Part shown: in pieces, positions 17,421 to 28,503 of the stretch
Layout: each line of letters opens with the position of its first letter
Position numbering within the stretch: position 1 is the stretch's first letter
DNA from: CAVSKL01 sp963728475 [NCBI: Candidatus Eiseniibacteriota bacterium]
GTDB taxonomy: Bacteria; Eisenbacteria; RBG-16-71-46; JABDJR01
DNA: 64,000 nt
Assembly: GCA_963728475.1 (NCBI GenBank)
Contig: CAVSKL010000001.1
Location: 496,001-560,000 of the forward strand
Direction: 5' to 3'
The notes under the pieces: generated by a model
What the model saw: the letters and a program-made list of their open reading frames with translations, nothing else
What the model was told of the DNA's origin: nothing
The model's database searches: none
Program-made: the position numbers and the translations under genes

Positions 17421-17906
17421 ATGCTGTCCAGACGTATCCTCGCCGCGGGCGCCGTGTGCGCCGGGCTCATCCTGGCCTCGCCCGCCTTCGCCTTCACCCT
17501 CCACGGGATCGGGGGCAAGGCCGGGGTGACCGACCCCGAGAACGGCGACATGACCCCGGTAGGGAGCATCCACTTGGAGTTCGAGCAGGGAGGTACCCGC
17601 TGGCACATGTTGCCGTCGGTGCGCTTCTGGAGCGAGAACGGCGTCAGCGACGTGAACCCCAACCTGGACTTCTACTACCACTTCATGCCTCCGGGCGCGA
17701 TCACCCCTTATCTGGGAGCGGGCGTGGGCGTGCACGCCTACTCGGTGGACCATGGCGAGAACAACACCGATCTGGGAGCCAACGTCTTCGGCGGCCTCCG
17801 GTTCCCGGCCAGCCACGTGCACTTCTTCGCCGAGGCGCGCTACGCCGCCACCGACCTCTCGCAGTTCGACCTGGTCGGCGGCATCACCTTCCACTTCCAC
17901 GAGTAG
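17421..17906 (+). CDS. small outer-membrane beta-barrel protein
   Basis: 161 residues with AAGGAGG 6 bases before ATG 17421. A signal peptide (1-24, SPAFA) is followed by alternating strands: GIGGKAGVTDPENGDMTPVGSIHLEF, MLPSVRFW, NPNLDFYYHF, ITPYLGAGVGVHAYS, ANVFGGLRF, HFFAEARYAATDLSQ and a final FDLVGGITFHFHE. This matches the eight-strand OmpA/OmpW-like porin-fold class often annotated outer membrane beta-barrel. The short hydrophilic C-terminus (FHFHE) is slightly atypical of the aromatic last residue. Same general fold class as the gene at 35655-36314. A perfect 22-bp palindrome follows the stop. Confidence 0.75.
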   Translation: MLSRRILAAGAVCAGLILASPAFAFTLHGIGGKAGVTDPENGDMTPVGSIHLEFEQGGTRWHMLPSVRFWSENGVSDVNPNLDFYYHFMPPGAITPYLGAGVGVHAYSVDHGENNTDLGANVFGGLRFPASHVHFFAEARYAATDLSQFDLVGGITFHFHE

Positions 17907-17933
17907 CGCCGGACCGACCGAACCCCGCGCGAG

Positions 17934-17955
17934 GGCCCGCTCCCGGGAGCGGGCC
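17934..17955 (+). terminator. 22-bp perfect palindrome, probable terminator of the barrel gene
   Basis: GGCCCGCTCC joined to its own complement forms an unbroken palindrome 27 bases past the stop at 17906. It is followed by TTCGCCG, so a weak U-run. The next gene begins 100 bases on. Confidence 0.5.
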
Positions 17956-18054
17956 TTCGCCGTTTCCGGGCTCCCCGCATGCAACCGAGGCCTCGGCCCG
18001 GGTGTCCCACCCTCCGGAACCCCCGTCCCGAGCGTCCCCCAGAAAGGAGTCCCC

Positions 18055-19572
18055 GTGCCCGCTCGAGCCGCCCTCGCGCTTCTCTGTGCGCTCGCCGCCC
18101 TTCCCGCCGCCGTGCGCGCGGCCCCCGCCCCGGAGCCGATCGACGCCTGCCCCGGGCTGGACGGCCTCTCCGCCCGCTGGAGCGCGATCATGGATCTCTT
18201 CGACACCCCCGGGATGGCGGTGGCGGTGGTCCGCGACGGCACGATCTACGCCCGAGGATTCGGGATCCGCGACCCCGGGAGCGGCGCGCCGGTCACCCCG
18301 GAGACCCTGTTCTACGTCGCCTCCATCACCAAGACCTATGTGGCGGGGGGGATCGAGAAGCTGGCCGGGGAGGGGAAGCTGTCCCTGGACCAGCCGGTGG
18401 CCTCGCTTCTCCCCCGCTTCCGGCTTCCCGATTCCACCCTGACCCGCACCATCACCGTGCGCGACCTCATGGACCATCACTACGGAATCACCAGCGAGCC
18501 CATCGTGCTGCTGGACGCCTACACCGGCGGCATCACCGAGGACCGCTACTACCGGTGGCTGGGCATGGCCCGGGTGGCGGGTTCGCTCCGCTACTCCAAC
18601 GTCCACTTCACGCTCCTGGGCCGCGTGATCCAGGCGGTCTCGGGGGAACCGTGGCGGGACTACCTGTCGCGCGAGGTATTCGCCCCCGCCGGCCTCGACC
18701 GGACGACCGGCTACATGAGCACGGTGGACGCCGACCCCGACCACGCCGTCCCCTGCCGGAAGGTGGACGGGGCGTGGCTCCCCGAGACCCAGCGCAAGAC
18801 CGACCGCACCATGCACGCGGCGGGGGGGCTGGCCACCAACGCGGTGGAGGGTGCGCGCTGGCTGCTCCTGAACCTGGGGGACGGGACGGTGGACGGGGTG
18901 CGGGTGCTCCCCGGGCCGCTGGTCGAGGCGAGCCGCGAGGTGCAGGCCGGGTTCGAGAAGCCCGAGGGGAGCATCCGGATCATGGAGGGTTACGGCCTGG
19001 CCTGGATGACCGGGACCTTCAACGGCCACCGGCTCCTGCAGCACGGAGGCGGCTACGCGGGAACCTCGGCCTACATGGCGATGCTCCCCGACGACGGGAT
19101 GGGGGTGGTGGTGCTCATGAACGCCGCCGGGGCCGCCCGGGGCCTGGGGGACATCGTGGCCATCGACGTCCTGGAGCGGCTGACCGGCACCACCTCGGCC
19201 TGGAACGTGTACGACACCTACACCGCGAAGATGCGGAAGGAGCGGGAGAAGCACCCGGCCGCGCCCGCGCCGGCTCCGGCGGCCGCCTTCTCCGGGAGCG
19301 CGATCTCCCGCCCCGCCGGGCTCTACACCGGCGAGTTCCACAATCCCGACTGGGGGACGCTGGTGATCGAGCGCGACGGCGCCGCCCTCACCGCCCGGCT
19401 CGGAGACGCGCCGGTGGAACTCCGGCCCTCCGCCGACGGTCCGGACCGCTTCATCGCCGGGGGCCTCTTCGAGTCCGGGGTGGCGGGAGCGTTCCTGGTG
19501 GGCGCGAACGGGGGGGTGGACTCGGTCCGGATCGAGTACCCGGACCTCGGGGAGATCGTGTTCCGCCGGTAG
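18055..19572 (+). CDS. serine beta-lactamase-fold hydrolase (class C/esterase family), secreted
   Basis: Start GTG 18055 is chosen because AAGGAG lies 5 bases upstream and a signal peptide follows (ARAALALLCALAALPAAVRA). The 505-residue product has the class C beta-lactamase/PBP4* motifs: SITK (catalytic Ser-x-x-Lys) around residue 90, YSN (Tyr-x-Asn) at ~182, and HGGGYAG (His-x-Gly) near 330. A C-terminal lipocalin-like or DUF3471-like domain begins at RPAGLYTGEFHNPDWG. Family members are D-aminopeptidases, esterases or peptidoglycan carboxypeptidases; true beta-lactamase activity is not implied. Periplasmic or secreted. It ends 31 bases from the convergent atpC stop. Confidence 0.85.
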   Translation: MPARAALALLCALAALPAAVRAAPAPEPIDACPGLDGLSARWSAIMDLFDTPGMAVAVVRDGTIYARGFGIRDPGSGAPVTPETLFYVASITKTYVAGGIEKLAGEGKLSLDQPVASLLPRFRLPDSTLTRTITVRDLMDHHYGITSEPIVLLDAYTGGITEDRYYRWLGMARVAGSLRYSNVHFTLLGRVIQAVSGEPWRDYLSREVFAPAGLDRTTGYMSTVDADPDHAVPCRKVDGAWLPETQRKTDRTMHAAGGLATNAVEGARWLLLNLGDGTVDGVRVLPGPLVEASREVQAGFEKPEGSIRIMEGYGLAWMTGTFNGHRLLQHGGGYAGTSAYMAMLPDDGMGVVVLMNAAGAARGLGDIVAIDVLERLTGTTSAWNVYDTYTAKMRKEREKHPAAPAPAPAAAFSGSAISRPAGLYTGEFHNPDWGTLVIERDGAALTARLGDAPVELRPSADGPDRFIAGGLFESGVAGAFLVGANGGVDSVRIEYPDLGEIVFRR

Positions 19573-19603
19573 GAGCCGGACGGACGGCGCCCCGCGAGGA
19601 GCT

Positions 19604-20023
19604 CTATCCGCGCCCGGCCTCCCGGGCGACGTGCATCCGGTTCACCGCGCGCTTGAGCGCGACCTCGGACCGGGCGGCGTCGACGTCCGCCGCCTTCGCC
19701 TGGAGCCGCTCCCGGGCCCGCCGGGCCGCCGATTCGGCCCGCCCCACGTCGATGTCGGCCGCCTTCTCGATCGCGTCGGCGAGGAGGGTGGCCACGTTGT
19801 GGCTCACCTCCAGGAATCCCCCCGACACCGCGTACACCGTCTCCGCGCCTCCCTCGTCCTTCACCGTGAGCTTCCCGGGCTGGAGCTGGGTCACGATGGG
19901 GGCGTGATCGCGCAGGATGCCCAGGTAACCCTCGGTCCCCGGCGCGACGATCGAGATCACGGTGCGGTCGATCACCGCTTTCTCCTGGGTGAGAACGGTG
20001 AGGCGGTAACCCTTGTCCGGCAT
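19604..20023 (-). CDS. atpC: F-type ATP synthase epsilon subunit
   Basis: 139 residues. N-terminal beta-sandwich with LTVLTQEKAVIDRTVISIVAPGTEGYLGIL and HAPIVTQLQPG, then a C-terminal helical hairpin (IEKAADIDVGRAESAARRARERLQAK). Rotor central stalk subunit linking F1 to the c-ring and potentially inhibiting hydrolysis through its C-terminal helices. Last gene of the leftward atp operon, 18 bases after atpD. Confidence 0.95.
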   Translation of the reverse strand: MPDKGYRLTVLTQEKAVIDRTVISIVAPGTEGYLGILRDHAPIVTQLQPGKLTVKDEGGAETVYAVSGGFLEVSHNVATLLADAIEKAADIDVGRAESAARRARERLQAKAADVDAARSEVALKRAVNRMHVAREAGRG

Positions 20024-20041
20024 GCGCGTGGTCCCTCCGGG

Positions 20042-21586
<1,545 letters not shown>

Positions 21587-22438
21587 CTATTTCAGGGCTT
21601 CGGCGCCCCCCACGATTTCGGCGATTTCCTTGGTGATCGCGGCCTGACGGGCCCGGTTCCGCTGCAGGGTCAGCTTCTCGATCATCTCCTTGGCGTTGCG
21701 GGAGGCGGAGCCCATCGCCACCATCCGCGCCCCGTGCTCCGACGCCGACCCCTCGAGCAGGATCATCAGCATCCGGTTGGTCACGTAGCGCGGCAACAAC
21801 GCGGCGAAAATGGTGGCCGCGTCGGGCTCGAAGATGTAGTTCAGCGGCTCCGCCTTCCCCTCCGGCGGTTCGATGGGGAGGAAGGTCTCGAGCGCCAACG
21901 ACCGGGACATGGCGGAGATGAACCGCGTCCCCAGGACCAGGATCTCGTCCACCGTCCCGTCCAGGAACAGGTTCATGATCTCCCGGCTCACCGCCTGGGC
22001 CCGCTGCATGTCCACCTGGCCGCCCAGCTCCTGGTAGTGCGCGAGCACCCGGGTCTCGCGCCGGCGGAAGTAGTCGCCCCCCTTGCGCCCGATGGTGACG
22101 AGGCCGGTCCGGGCTCCTTCCTCCGACCTGAGATAAGCCTCGGCCCGCCGGAGAACGTTCGCGTTGTAGGAGCCGGCCAGACCCTTGTCGCTGGTGACCA
22201 CCACCAGGGCCCGCCGCTCCACCGGCCGCCTCTCGAACAGCGGATGGTTGACCTCCGCCGCGGCGGCGGCCAGGTTGTCCAGCATCTCCTTCATCTTGGC
22301 GCCGTAGGGGCGCGCGGACTCCAGCCGGCTCTGGGCGCGGCGGAGCTTGGCCGCGGAGACCATCTCCATGGCCTTGGTGATCTGCTGGGTGTTCTGGACG
22401 CTCTTGATGCGCCGCTTGATGTCGCGAAGACTCGCCAT
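21587..22438 (-). CDS. atpG: F-type ATP synthase gamma subunit
   Basis: 283 residues. Begins MASLRDIKRRIKSVQNTQQITKAMEMVSAAKLRRAQ, the conserved N-terminal helix of the rotating coiled-coil shaft, and ends in the matching C-terminal helix (NAKEMIEKLTLQRNRARQAAITKEIAEIVGGAEAL). Rotor shaft of F1. Seven bases separate it from atpA. Confidence 0.97.
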   Translation of the reverse strand: MASLRDIKRRIKSVQNTQQITKAMEMVSAAKLRRAQSRLESARPYGAKMKEMLDNLAAAAAEVNHPLFERRPVERRALVVVTSDKGLAGSYNANVLRRAEAYLRSEEGARTGLVTIGRKGGDYFRRRETRVLAHYQELGGQVDMQRAQAVSREIMNLFLDGTVDEILVLGTRFISAMSRSLALETFLPIEPPEGKAEPLNYIFEPDAATIFAALLPRYVTNRMLMILLEGSASEHGARMVAMGSASRNAKEMIEKLTLQRNRARQAAITKEIAEIVGGAEALK

Positions 22439-22445
22439 AACTTCC

Positions 22446-23969
<1,524 letters not shown>

Positions 23970-24008
23970 CGTCACTCCTCGAACCGGCGTCGGCCGGATG
24001 CGTCCACG

Positions 24009-24557
24009 CTAGCTCAACTCCGCCCGGAGCAGGCTGTCGCTCAGCTCCTTCAGACCGCGGCGGAGGCTGCGGTCGATGATCTTGGTCCCCAGGTGCACGA
24101 CCACTCCGCCCAGGAGGGCGGGATCGACGTGCCGGTCGAGGATCACGTCCTTGCCGGTGATCCGGTCCAGCTCCCGCTTGATCCGGGCTTCCTGCTCCCC
24201 GTCCAGAGCGGCGGCCGAGACCACCCGCGCCCGCATGAGCCCCCGGTACTCCTCGGTGAGGCGCCGGAATTCCCCGCAGGTATGCGCAAGCAGCTTGATC
24301 CGCCCCTTGTCGATGAGGAGCCGCAGGAAATTCACCGCCAGCGGGTCCAGGCGCGGCCCGAACACGGTCAGGATGAACGCGGTCTTGTGCTCGGGGCCCA
24401 CCTCCGGCGAGACCAGGAAGTTCAGGAAGGCGGGATCCTCGTCCCGCAGACGCAGCAGCGAGGCCATGTCCGCCGCGACCTTCTGCACTCGCCCCGCGTC
24501 CTGAGCGGCGGCGAACAGGGCCTTGGCGTACTTGTCCGCGATGGCGCCGGTCTGCAT
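24009..24557 (-). CDS. atpH: F-type ATP synthase delta subunit
   Basis: 182 residues. N-terminal helical bundle (IADKYAKALFAAAQDAG) and the C-terminal signature VILDRHVDPALLGGVVVHLGTKIIDRSLRRGLKEL. Peripheral-stalk cap joining b to the top of alpha. Begins 3 bases after the atpF stop, suggesting translational coupling. Confidence 0.96.
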   Translation of the reverse strand: MQTGAIADKYAKALFAAAQDAGRVQKVAADMASLLRLRDEDPAFLNFLVSPEVGPEHKTAFILTVFGPRLDPLAVNFLRLLIDKGRIKLLAHTCGEFRRLTEEYRGLMRARVVSAAALDGEQEARIKRELDRITGKDVILDRHVDPALLGGVVVHLGTKIIDRSLRRGLKELSDSLLRAELS

Positions 24558-24560
24558 GGG

Positions 24561-25058
24561 CTACATGCTCTCCTGGTTCTGGAGGTCGCTCAGGAAGCGG
24601 TCCACCAGCCGGCGATGCTCGTCTCCATCCAGCTTCTCCTGGAGGAGGCGCTCCGCCGCTCCCAGGGCCAGGGCGACGATCTCCGATCGGAGCTCCGCCC
24701 GCGCCTTCTTCACCTCCAGGGCCAGGTCGGCCTTGGCCTTCTCGGTGATATTGCGCGCCTCGGCGTGGGCCGACGCCTTGATCTCGTCGGCCACCTGCTG
24801 CCCCTCGGCCACCGCGGCCTGGAGCCGCTGGCGGGCCTGGGCCTCGATCTGCTTGAGTTGCTCCTCGTACTCCGCCTTCAGCTTCTCGGCCTGTTCGCGC
24901 AACTGGTGGGCCGAAGCCACCTCGGACGCGATCTTGGCCCGGCGCTCCTCGAGCATGCCGAGCACCGGACGCCAGGCGTAACGCTTGAGCACCCAGAGCA
25001 CGATCAGGAAACCGATGATCTGGGTGACGAGTACGGGTAGATTGACCAGGCTAGCCAT
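24561..25058 (-). CDS. atpF: F-type ATP synthase b subunit
   Basis: 165 residues from ATG 25058, which has GAGGA upstream and gives a normal N-terminus (MASLVNLPVLVTQIIGFLIVLWVLKRY). One membrane helix, then a long charged coiled coil (ERRAKIASEVASAHQLREQAEKLKAEYEEQLKQIEAQARQ). Peripheral stalk. Only one b gene is present, so the stalk should be a homodimer. An in-frame upstream start would add 19 residues in place of the membrane-helix start and is rejected. Confidence 0.95.
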   Translation of the reverse strand: MASLVNLPVLVTQIIGFLIVLWVLKRYAWRPVLGMLEERRAKIASEVASAHQLREQAEKLKAEYEEQLKQIEAQARQRLQAAVAEGQQVADEIKASAHAEARNITEKAKADLALEVKKARAELRSEIVALALGAAERLLQEKLDGDEHRRLVDRFLSDLQNQESM

Positions 25059-25136
25059 ATCGGGTCCTCGGGCGGACGGCGCCGGCCGTCGCCCCGCGGA
25101 AACCCCCGCGTCCACCGGAGCGGACGCGAAGGGGAA

Positions 25137-25358
25137 CTAGATCTTGCCGCCGAACGCGAACAGGGCGACCAGGGCGTAGATCGTGAGCGCCTCGATGAAC
25201 GCGGCGCCGATGATCATGGCGGTCTGGATCTTCACGATGGCCTCGGGCTGGCGGCCCATGGCCTCCATGGCTCCGCCGACCGCGCGACCGAGCCCGATAC
25301 CGGAGCCCAGCGCCGCGATCCCGAGGCCCAGCGGCAGGGAAAGTGCGAGCAGGTTCAT
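25137..25358 (-). CDS. atpE: F-type ATP synthase c subunit, proton-type
   Basis: 73 residues, two membrane helices with a RQPE polar loop. The ion-binding carboxylate is Glu56 ([10 protein letters not shown]). Sodium-binding c-rings have a Gln in helix 1 and a Ser/Thr directly after the Glu; here these positions are Leu23 (in [12 protein letters not shown]) and Ala57. Coupling to protons is therefore expected from known rules. Lies 26 bases after atpB. Confidence 0.97.
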   Translation of the reverse strand: MNLLALSLPLGLGIAALGSGIGLGRAVGGAMEAMGRQPEAIVKIQTAMIIGAAFIEALTIYALVALFAFGGKI

Positions 25359-25384
25359 CGTCGTCTACCTCCGTTGACGGCGGC

Positions 25385-26602
25385 TCAGTGTCCGCCCACC
25401 TGATGGCGGAGCCCACCGGTGTGCTCCGCCTCCTCGTGCCCGTGCTCCTCGTGGGGCAGCACCAGGGCGAAATAGATGGTGCTCAACAGGAAGAACACCA
25501 GCGCCTGGACGAGCGTGGTGATGAGCGCCAGGAAGATGAAGGGAACGTGGAGGGGGATCCCCACCGGCGTGTGGGTGAAGGCGAGGATCGAGACCCCCAG
25601 CCCCATGAAGATCGCGAGCAGGGTCTCCTCGCCCATCATGTTCCCGAAGAGTCGCAGCGACAAGCTGACCGGCTTGGCCAGCTCGCCCACGACGTGGAGC
25701 GGCAGCATGAGCGGGGCCAGCGACCAGCCGATCACGTCCTGGGGATCGCCGGCGAGATGCTTGAGGTACCCCACGATGCCGTTGGAGGTGATCCCCACCC
25801 ACTGCACGTACAGGAACACGCAGATCGCCATGGCCAGGGTGGTGTCGAGCACCGAGGTCGGGGTGTACATGAGGGGGATCAGCCCGAAGATGTTCTGGAA
25901 GTAGATGTAGAGGAAAAGCGTGCCCAAAAACGGCACGAACCGGGCCCCCTGGGGCCCCAGGATCCCCTTCACGAAGCCGTCCACCCACTCCACCGCGATC
26001 TCGACCAGGTTCTGGAGCGGGCCGGGGATCATTTCCAGCTTGCGGGTGGCGGCCACGAAGAGAGAGGTAAGAATGATGATGACGATCAGGCTATAGATGG
26101 GGGCCTGGAAGGTGACCAGGAGGCGGGCGGCGGGGCTGGTGAAGTCCTCGGGCTCGTGGGGGTACGGGGACAGGGGGGGCGAGAGCCCCTCGTGCAGCTC
26201 CGCCGGATGGGACCCGCGATGGCCCCGCTCAATCACCCGGGCCACGATGAGGACCAGGGTGGGCGGCTCGGGGCCCTCCTCCTCGGGGTGGCCGGACTCC
26301 TCGCTCACTCCCGCGCCCTGCTTCGAACCCGAGACCGAAGAGCCGGAGCCGTCCTCGGTGCCCACCGCTTGCTCGTCCATCGCCCGGGCGGCGGGGGCGC
26401 CGGCCGCGCCCGGGGACACCGCGGCGGAGTCGGGGGAAGCGGGTGCGGCGTGGAAACCGGTCAGGAGGAGCGGCGCCCCGAACATGAGGCCCAGCCCCAG
26501 GACCAGCGCGGCGATGAGGAACGCCGGGCGGCCGGCCCACCGGCGAAGCCGGGCGGCGCGGCCGGTGGCCTCCAAGGTCTGTGTCGTCTGCCGTGCGTCC
26601 AT
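25385..26602 (-). CDS. atpB: F-type ATP synthase a subunit with long N-terminal extension
   Basis: 405 residues, about 130-150 longer than the E. coli protein. The canonical part has the essential Arg in KPVSLSLRLFGNMMGEE, the segment GILGPQGARFVPFLGTLFLYI, and the C-terminal LVQALVFFLLSTIYFALVL. Before it lie a hydrophobic segment (residues ~28-48), a ~65-residue Ala/Ser/Gly/Glu/Pro-rich linker and a histidine/proline-rich stretch (RGHRGSHPAELHEG ... YPHEPEDF). The C-terminus is His/Glu-rich (EEHGHEEAEHTGG). Extended a subunits with a signal-like N-terminus are familiar in Bacteroidota, which fits an FCB origin. Confidence 0.95.
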   Translation of the reverse strand: MDARQTTQTLEATGRAARLRRWAGRPAFLIAALVLGLGLMFGAPLLLTGFHAAPASPDSAAVSPGAAGAPAARAMDEQAVGTEDGSGSSVSGSKQGAGVSEESGHPEEEGPEPPTLVLIVARVIERGHRGSHPAELHEGLSPPLSPYPHEPEDFTSPAARLLVTFQAPIYSLIVIIILTSLFVAATRKLEMIPGPLQNLVEIAVEWVDGFVKGILGPQGARFVPFLGTLFLYIYFQNIFGLIPLMYTPTSVLDTTLAMAICVFLYVQWVGITSNGIVGYLKHLAGDPQDVIGWSLAPLMLPLHVVGELAKPVSLSLRLFGNMMGEETLLAIFMGLGVSILAFTHTPVGIPLHVPFIFLALITTLVQALVFFLLSTIYFALVLPHEEHGHEEAEHTGGLRHQVGGH

Positions 26603-26659
26603 GTCCGTGGTCTTCTCGTCGGTTGTTCGCGCCCCGGCGCGGACCGGGGCCGGGCGAGG

Positions 26660-27052
26660 TCAGGGGGCGTTCCGGGACTTACCCCACCACAATCCACTCA
26701 GCGATCGCAACAGCACCACCAGCAGCGGCCATCCGATTCCCAACGCAAAGGCCCAGAGCGGAAACCAGCGCTTCCACAAGAGGAAGATCGCCACCCCGTA
26801 GAGGCCGAACAGCTTGAGAACCAGCAAGACCGCCGCCCGTCCCAGGTTGCGCCCGCCGGGAACGATCAGGGCCTGAAGCACCAGAGCCAGCACCAGAAAG
26901 TTGGCCAGGCTCCACAGGAGCGCGGCCACGAAGCCGCTTCCCGCAGGCCAGCCGAACCGCCAAGCGATCGCGATCCCCACCAGCGCCCCGGTCCAGAGCG
27001 CCGCCAGGGCCGAGCGACGAAGGAATTCGGGTCCGCTTGTGCTTTCTTTCAC
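26660..27052 (-). CDS. atpI: ATP synthase subunit I-like membrane protein (AtpI family)
   Basis: 130 residues with four predicted membrane helices (LWTGALVGIAIAWRF; FVAALLWSLANFLVLALVLQALI; AVLLVLKLFGLYGVAIFLL; WAFALGIGWPLLVVLL). Position between atpZ and atpB and the helix pattern match the AtpI/subunit I family, which helps assemble the c-ring. Sequence conservation is low, so the call rests largely on context. Confidence 0.75.
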   Translation of the reverse strand: MKESTSGPEFLRRSALAALWTGALVGIAIAWRFGWPAGSGFVAALLWSLANFLVLALVLQALIVPGGRNLGRAAVLLVLKLFGLYGVAIFLLWKRWFPLWAFALGIGWPLLVVLLRSLSGLWWGKSRNAP

Positions 27053-27100
27053 AATCGCCCATCAAAAAAAACGGTCGACTTGTCCTGAAAACGCGACGTC

Positions 27101-27328
27101 CTAATCCCGGGATGCCTTGCGAAGGATGAGGACCGTTTCCCGAATCCCCGCGACCAGGCCGATCGCCAGCATCCCGTAGGTGATCCAGGGTTCGGTGCCG
27201 AGCCAGCGATCCAACCAGTGGCCGAGGTAGAAGCCGACCAAGGGCGCGGCCGCCAGAATCATGGGTATCGTGGTCAGCAATCCCAACTGGCGAGCGGTCT
27301 TGTATTTATCGGACGGTTCGCCGTTCAC
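27101..27328 (-). CDS. atpZ: AtpZ/AtpI-like small membrane protein
   Basis: 75 residues, GTG start at 27328. Two hydrophobic helices separated by a short polar turn containing GHWLDRWLGTEPW, then GMLAIGLVAGIRETVLIL. This is the pattern of the AtpZ-type putative F0F1-ATPase subunit (YGYLGYWLDxxLGT-like). First gene of the operon; a candidate promoter lies about 60 bases upstream. Proposed role is c-ring assembly or Mg2+ provision, known from relatives only. Confidence 0.8.
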   Translation of the reverse strand: MNGEPSDKYKTARQLGLLTTIPMILAAAPLVGFYLGHWLDRWLGTEPWITYGMLAIGLVAGIRETVLILRKASRD

Positions 27329-27393
27329 CGGCGAGTCCCCAGGTGGTTGCTCCTGCGAGGGGCCGGATAGCCCCCCTGCTTGGACAGGCGCGA

Positions 27394-27422
27394 AGGTTAC
27401 CCGTGAGGTCCGGAGGAGTCAA
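27394..27422 (-). promoter_or_regulatory. candidate promoter of the atp operon
   Basis: On the minus strand TTGACT (27417-27422, 5 of 6) is 17 bases from TAACCT (27394-27399, 3 of 6). Transcription would begin near 27387, about 60 bases before atpZ. The rest of the 221-base divergent gap shows no other clear signal. Confidence 0.4.
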
Positions 27423-27549
27423 GCGGTTTCCAGCTCTCGACGTCCCAGGTATGCTTCGTGACGACCCGGCCCCGGTACCAACGTCCGGGGAGGGTAGCGC
27501 CGGCGGCAGCTCCGCTTCCGTTTCCTTTCATTCTTGGGGGGGGTAACTC

Positions 27550-28467
27550 ATGATACGTCAGCTAGTTGTGATCTTGATCGCGGCGACCTCGGGGGTGGCC
27601 GTGCTGGGTGCGGGAAGGCCGGCGGGGGCCGATGACACCCCGCCTCCCCCGGGCTGGACCACCGGGCTCGTGGGAGGCGTCTCCTTCACCCAGGCCGAGT
27701 TCGAGAACTGGGCCGAAGGTGGTGAATCTTCACTAACCTGGAATGCGCTCCTCACGTACAGCGCGCTCCAGGTCGCGGGCCAGCGCCAGTGGAAGACCGA
27801 GGCCGAGGCGCAGTTCGGCCAGACCCGGCTCGGGACCGGCGATCTGCGCAAGGCGGCCGACAAGATCAAGCTTTCCTCGGTCAACACCTGGAAGCTGGGG
27901 GCGGTGGTGGACCCCTACGTGTCCCTGGACGCCCAGACCCAGTTCGCCCCCGGCTACGTGTACTACGGGGACGCGGGGAAGATGAAGGTCGAGGTGAGCC
28001 GGTTCGCGAACCCTTTCTACCTGAACGAGGGGGCGGGCGGGAGCCGGCAGCTGGCCGAGGGGCTCACCACCCGGCTCGGCGTGGCCTTCCACGAGACCTT
28101 CGTCACCGACACTACCTTCGCCCGGATCGTGAACCCGGACGCCGGGGTGAACCTCAGCTATACCGACGATCCCGACACCCCGGACAAGATCGAGAAATCA
28201 CGGCTCGAGACCGGCGTGGAGTCGGTGACCGCGTACGAGCGCGCGTTCAACGACAAGAAGCTCCACGTGAAGTCCGAACTCAAGCTCTTCTCGCAGTTCA
28301 GCGATCTCTCGAGCGTCCAGGTCAACTGGACCACCAAGACCACCGCCAACGTCGTCTCGATCGTGGACGTGATGCTGGAGACCGATCTCGTCTACAACGA
28401 GACCGTGGTGAAGCGGACGCAGTTCAAGGAGATCTTCTCGCTGGGGATCACCCACACGTTCTTCTGA
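27550..28467 (+). CDS. DUF3078-like secreted protein, probable outer-membrane barrel
   Basis: 305 residues, signal peptide 1-27 (GAGRPAGA). The N-terminal GGVSFTQAEFENWAEGGESSLTWNALL matches the DUF3078 signature (FSQ-x-x-F-x-NWAxGG). The remainder is alternating amphipathic strands ending THTFF, a C-terminal Phe typical of BAM substrates. Probably a surface barrel of unknown function; relatives are common in Bacteroidota and allied phyla. The ATG follows a G-run (GGGGGGGGTAACTC) rather than a standard ribosome site. Divergent from the atp operon and convergent with the propeller lipoprotein. Confidence 0.8.
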   Translation: MIRQLVVILIAATSGVAVLGAGRPAGADDTPPPPGWTTGLVGGVSFTQAEFENWAEGGESSLTWNALLTYSALQVAGQRQWKTEAEAQFGQTRLGTGDLRKAADKIKLSSVNTWKLGAVVDPYVSLDAQTQFAPGYVYYGDAGKMKVEVSRFANPFYLNEGAGGSRQLAEGLTTRLGVAFHETFVTDTTFARIVNPDAGVNLSYTDDPDTPDKIEKSRLETGVESVTAYERAFNDKKLHVKSELKLFSQFSDLSSVQVNWTTKTTANVVSIVDVMLETDLVYNETVVKRTQFKEIFSLGITHTFF

Positions 28468-28503
28468 TCGGGGGGGTCCCGGCCGGAGTCGCCGTGTCCG
28501 CGG

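Noticed and set aside
18055-19572. True class C beta-lactamase giving antibiotic resistance
   Set aside because: SxxK, YxN and HxG motifs are shared by many esterases and peptidases, and the extra C-terminal domain and lack of a regulator do not support a resistance role.
25137-25358. Possible sodium-coupled c subunit because Glu is the ligand
   Set aside because: The accompanying Gln and Ser/Thr ligands are Leu23 and Ala57, so the sodium signature is missing.
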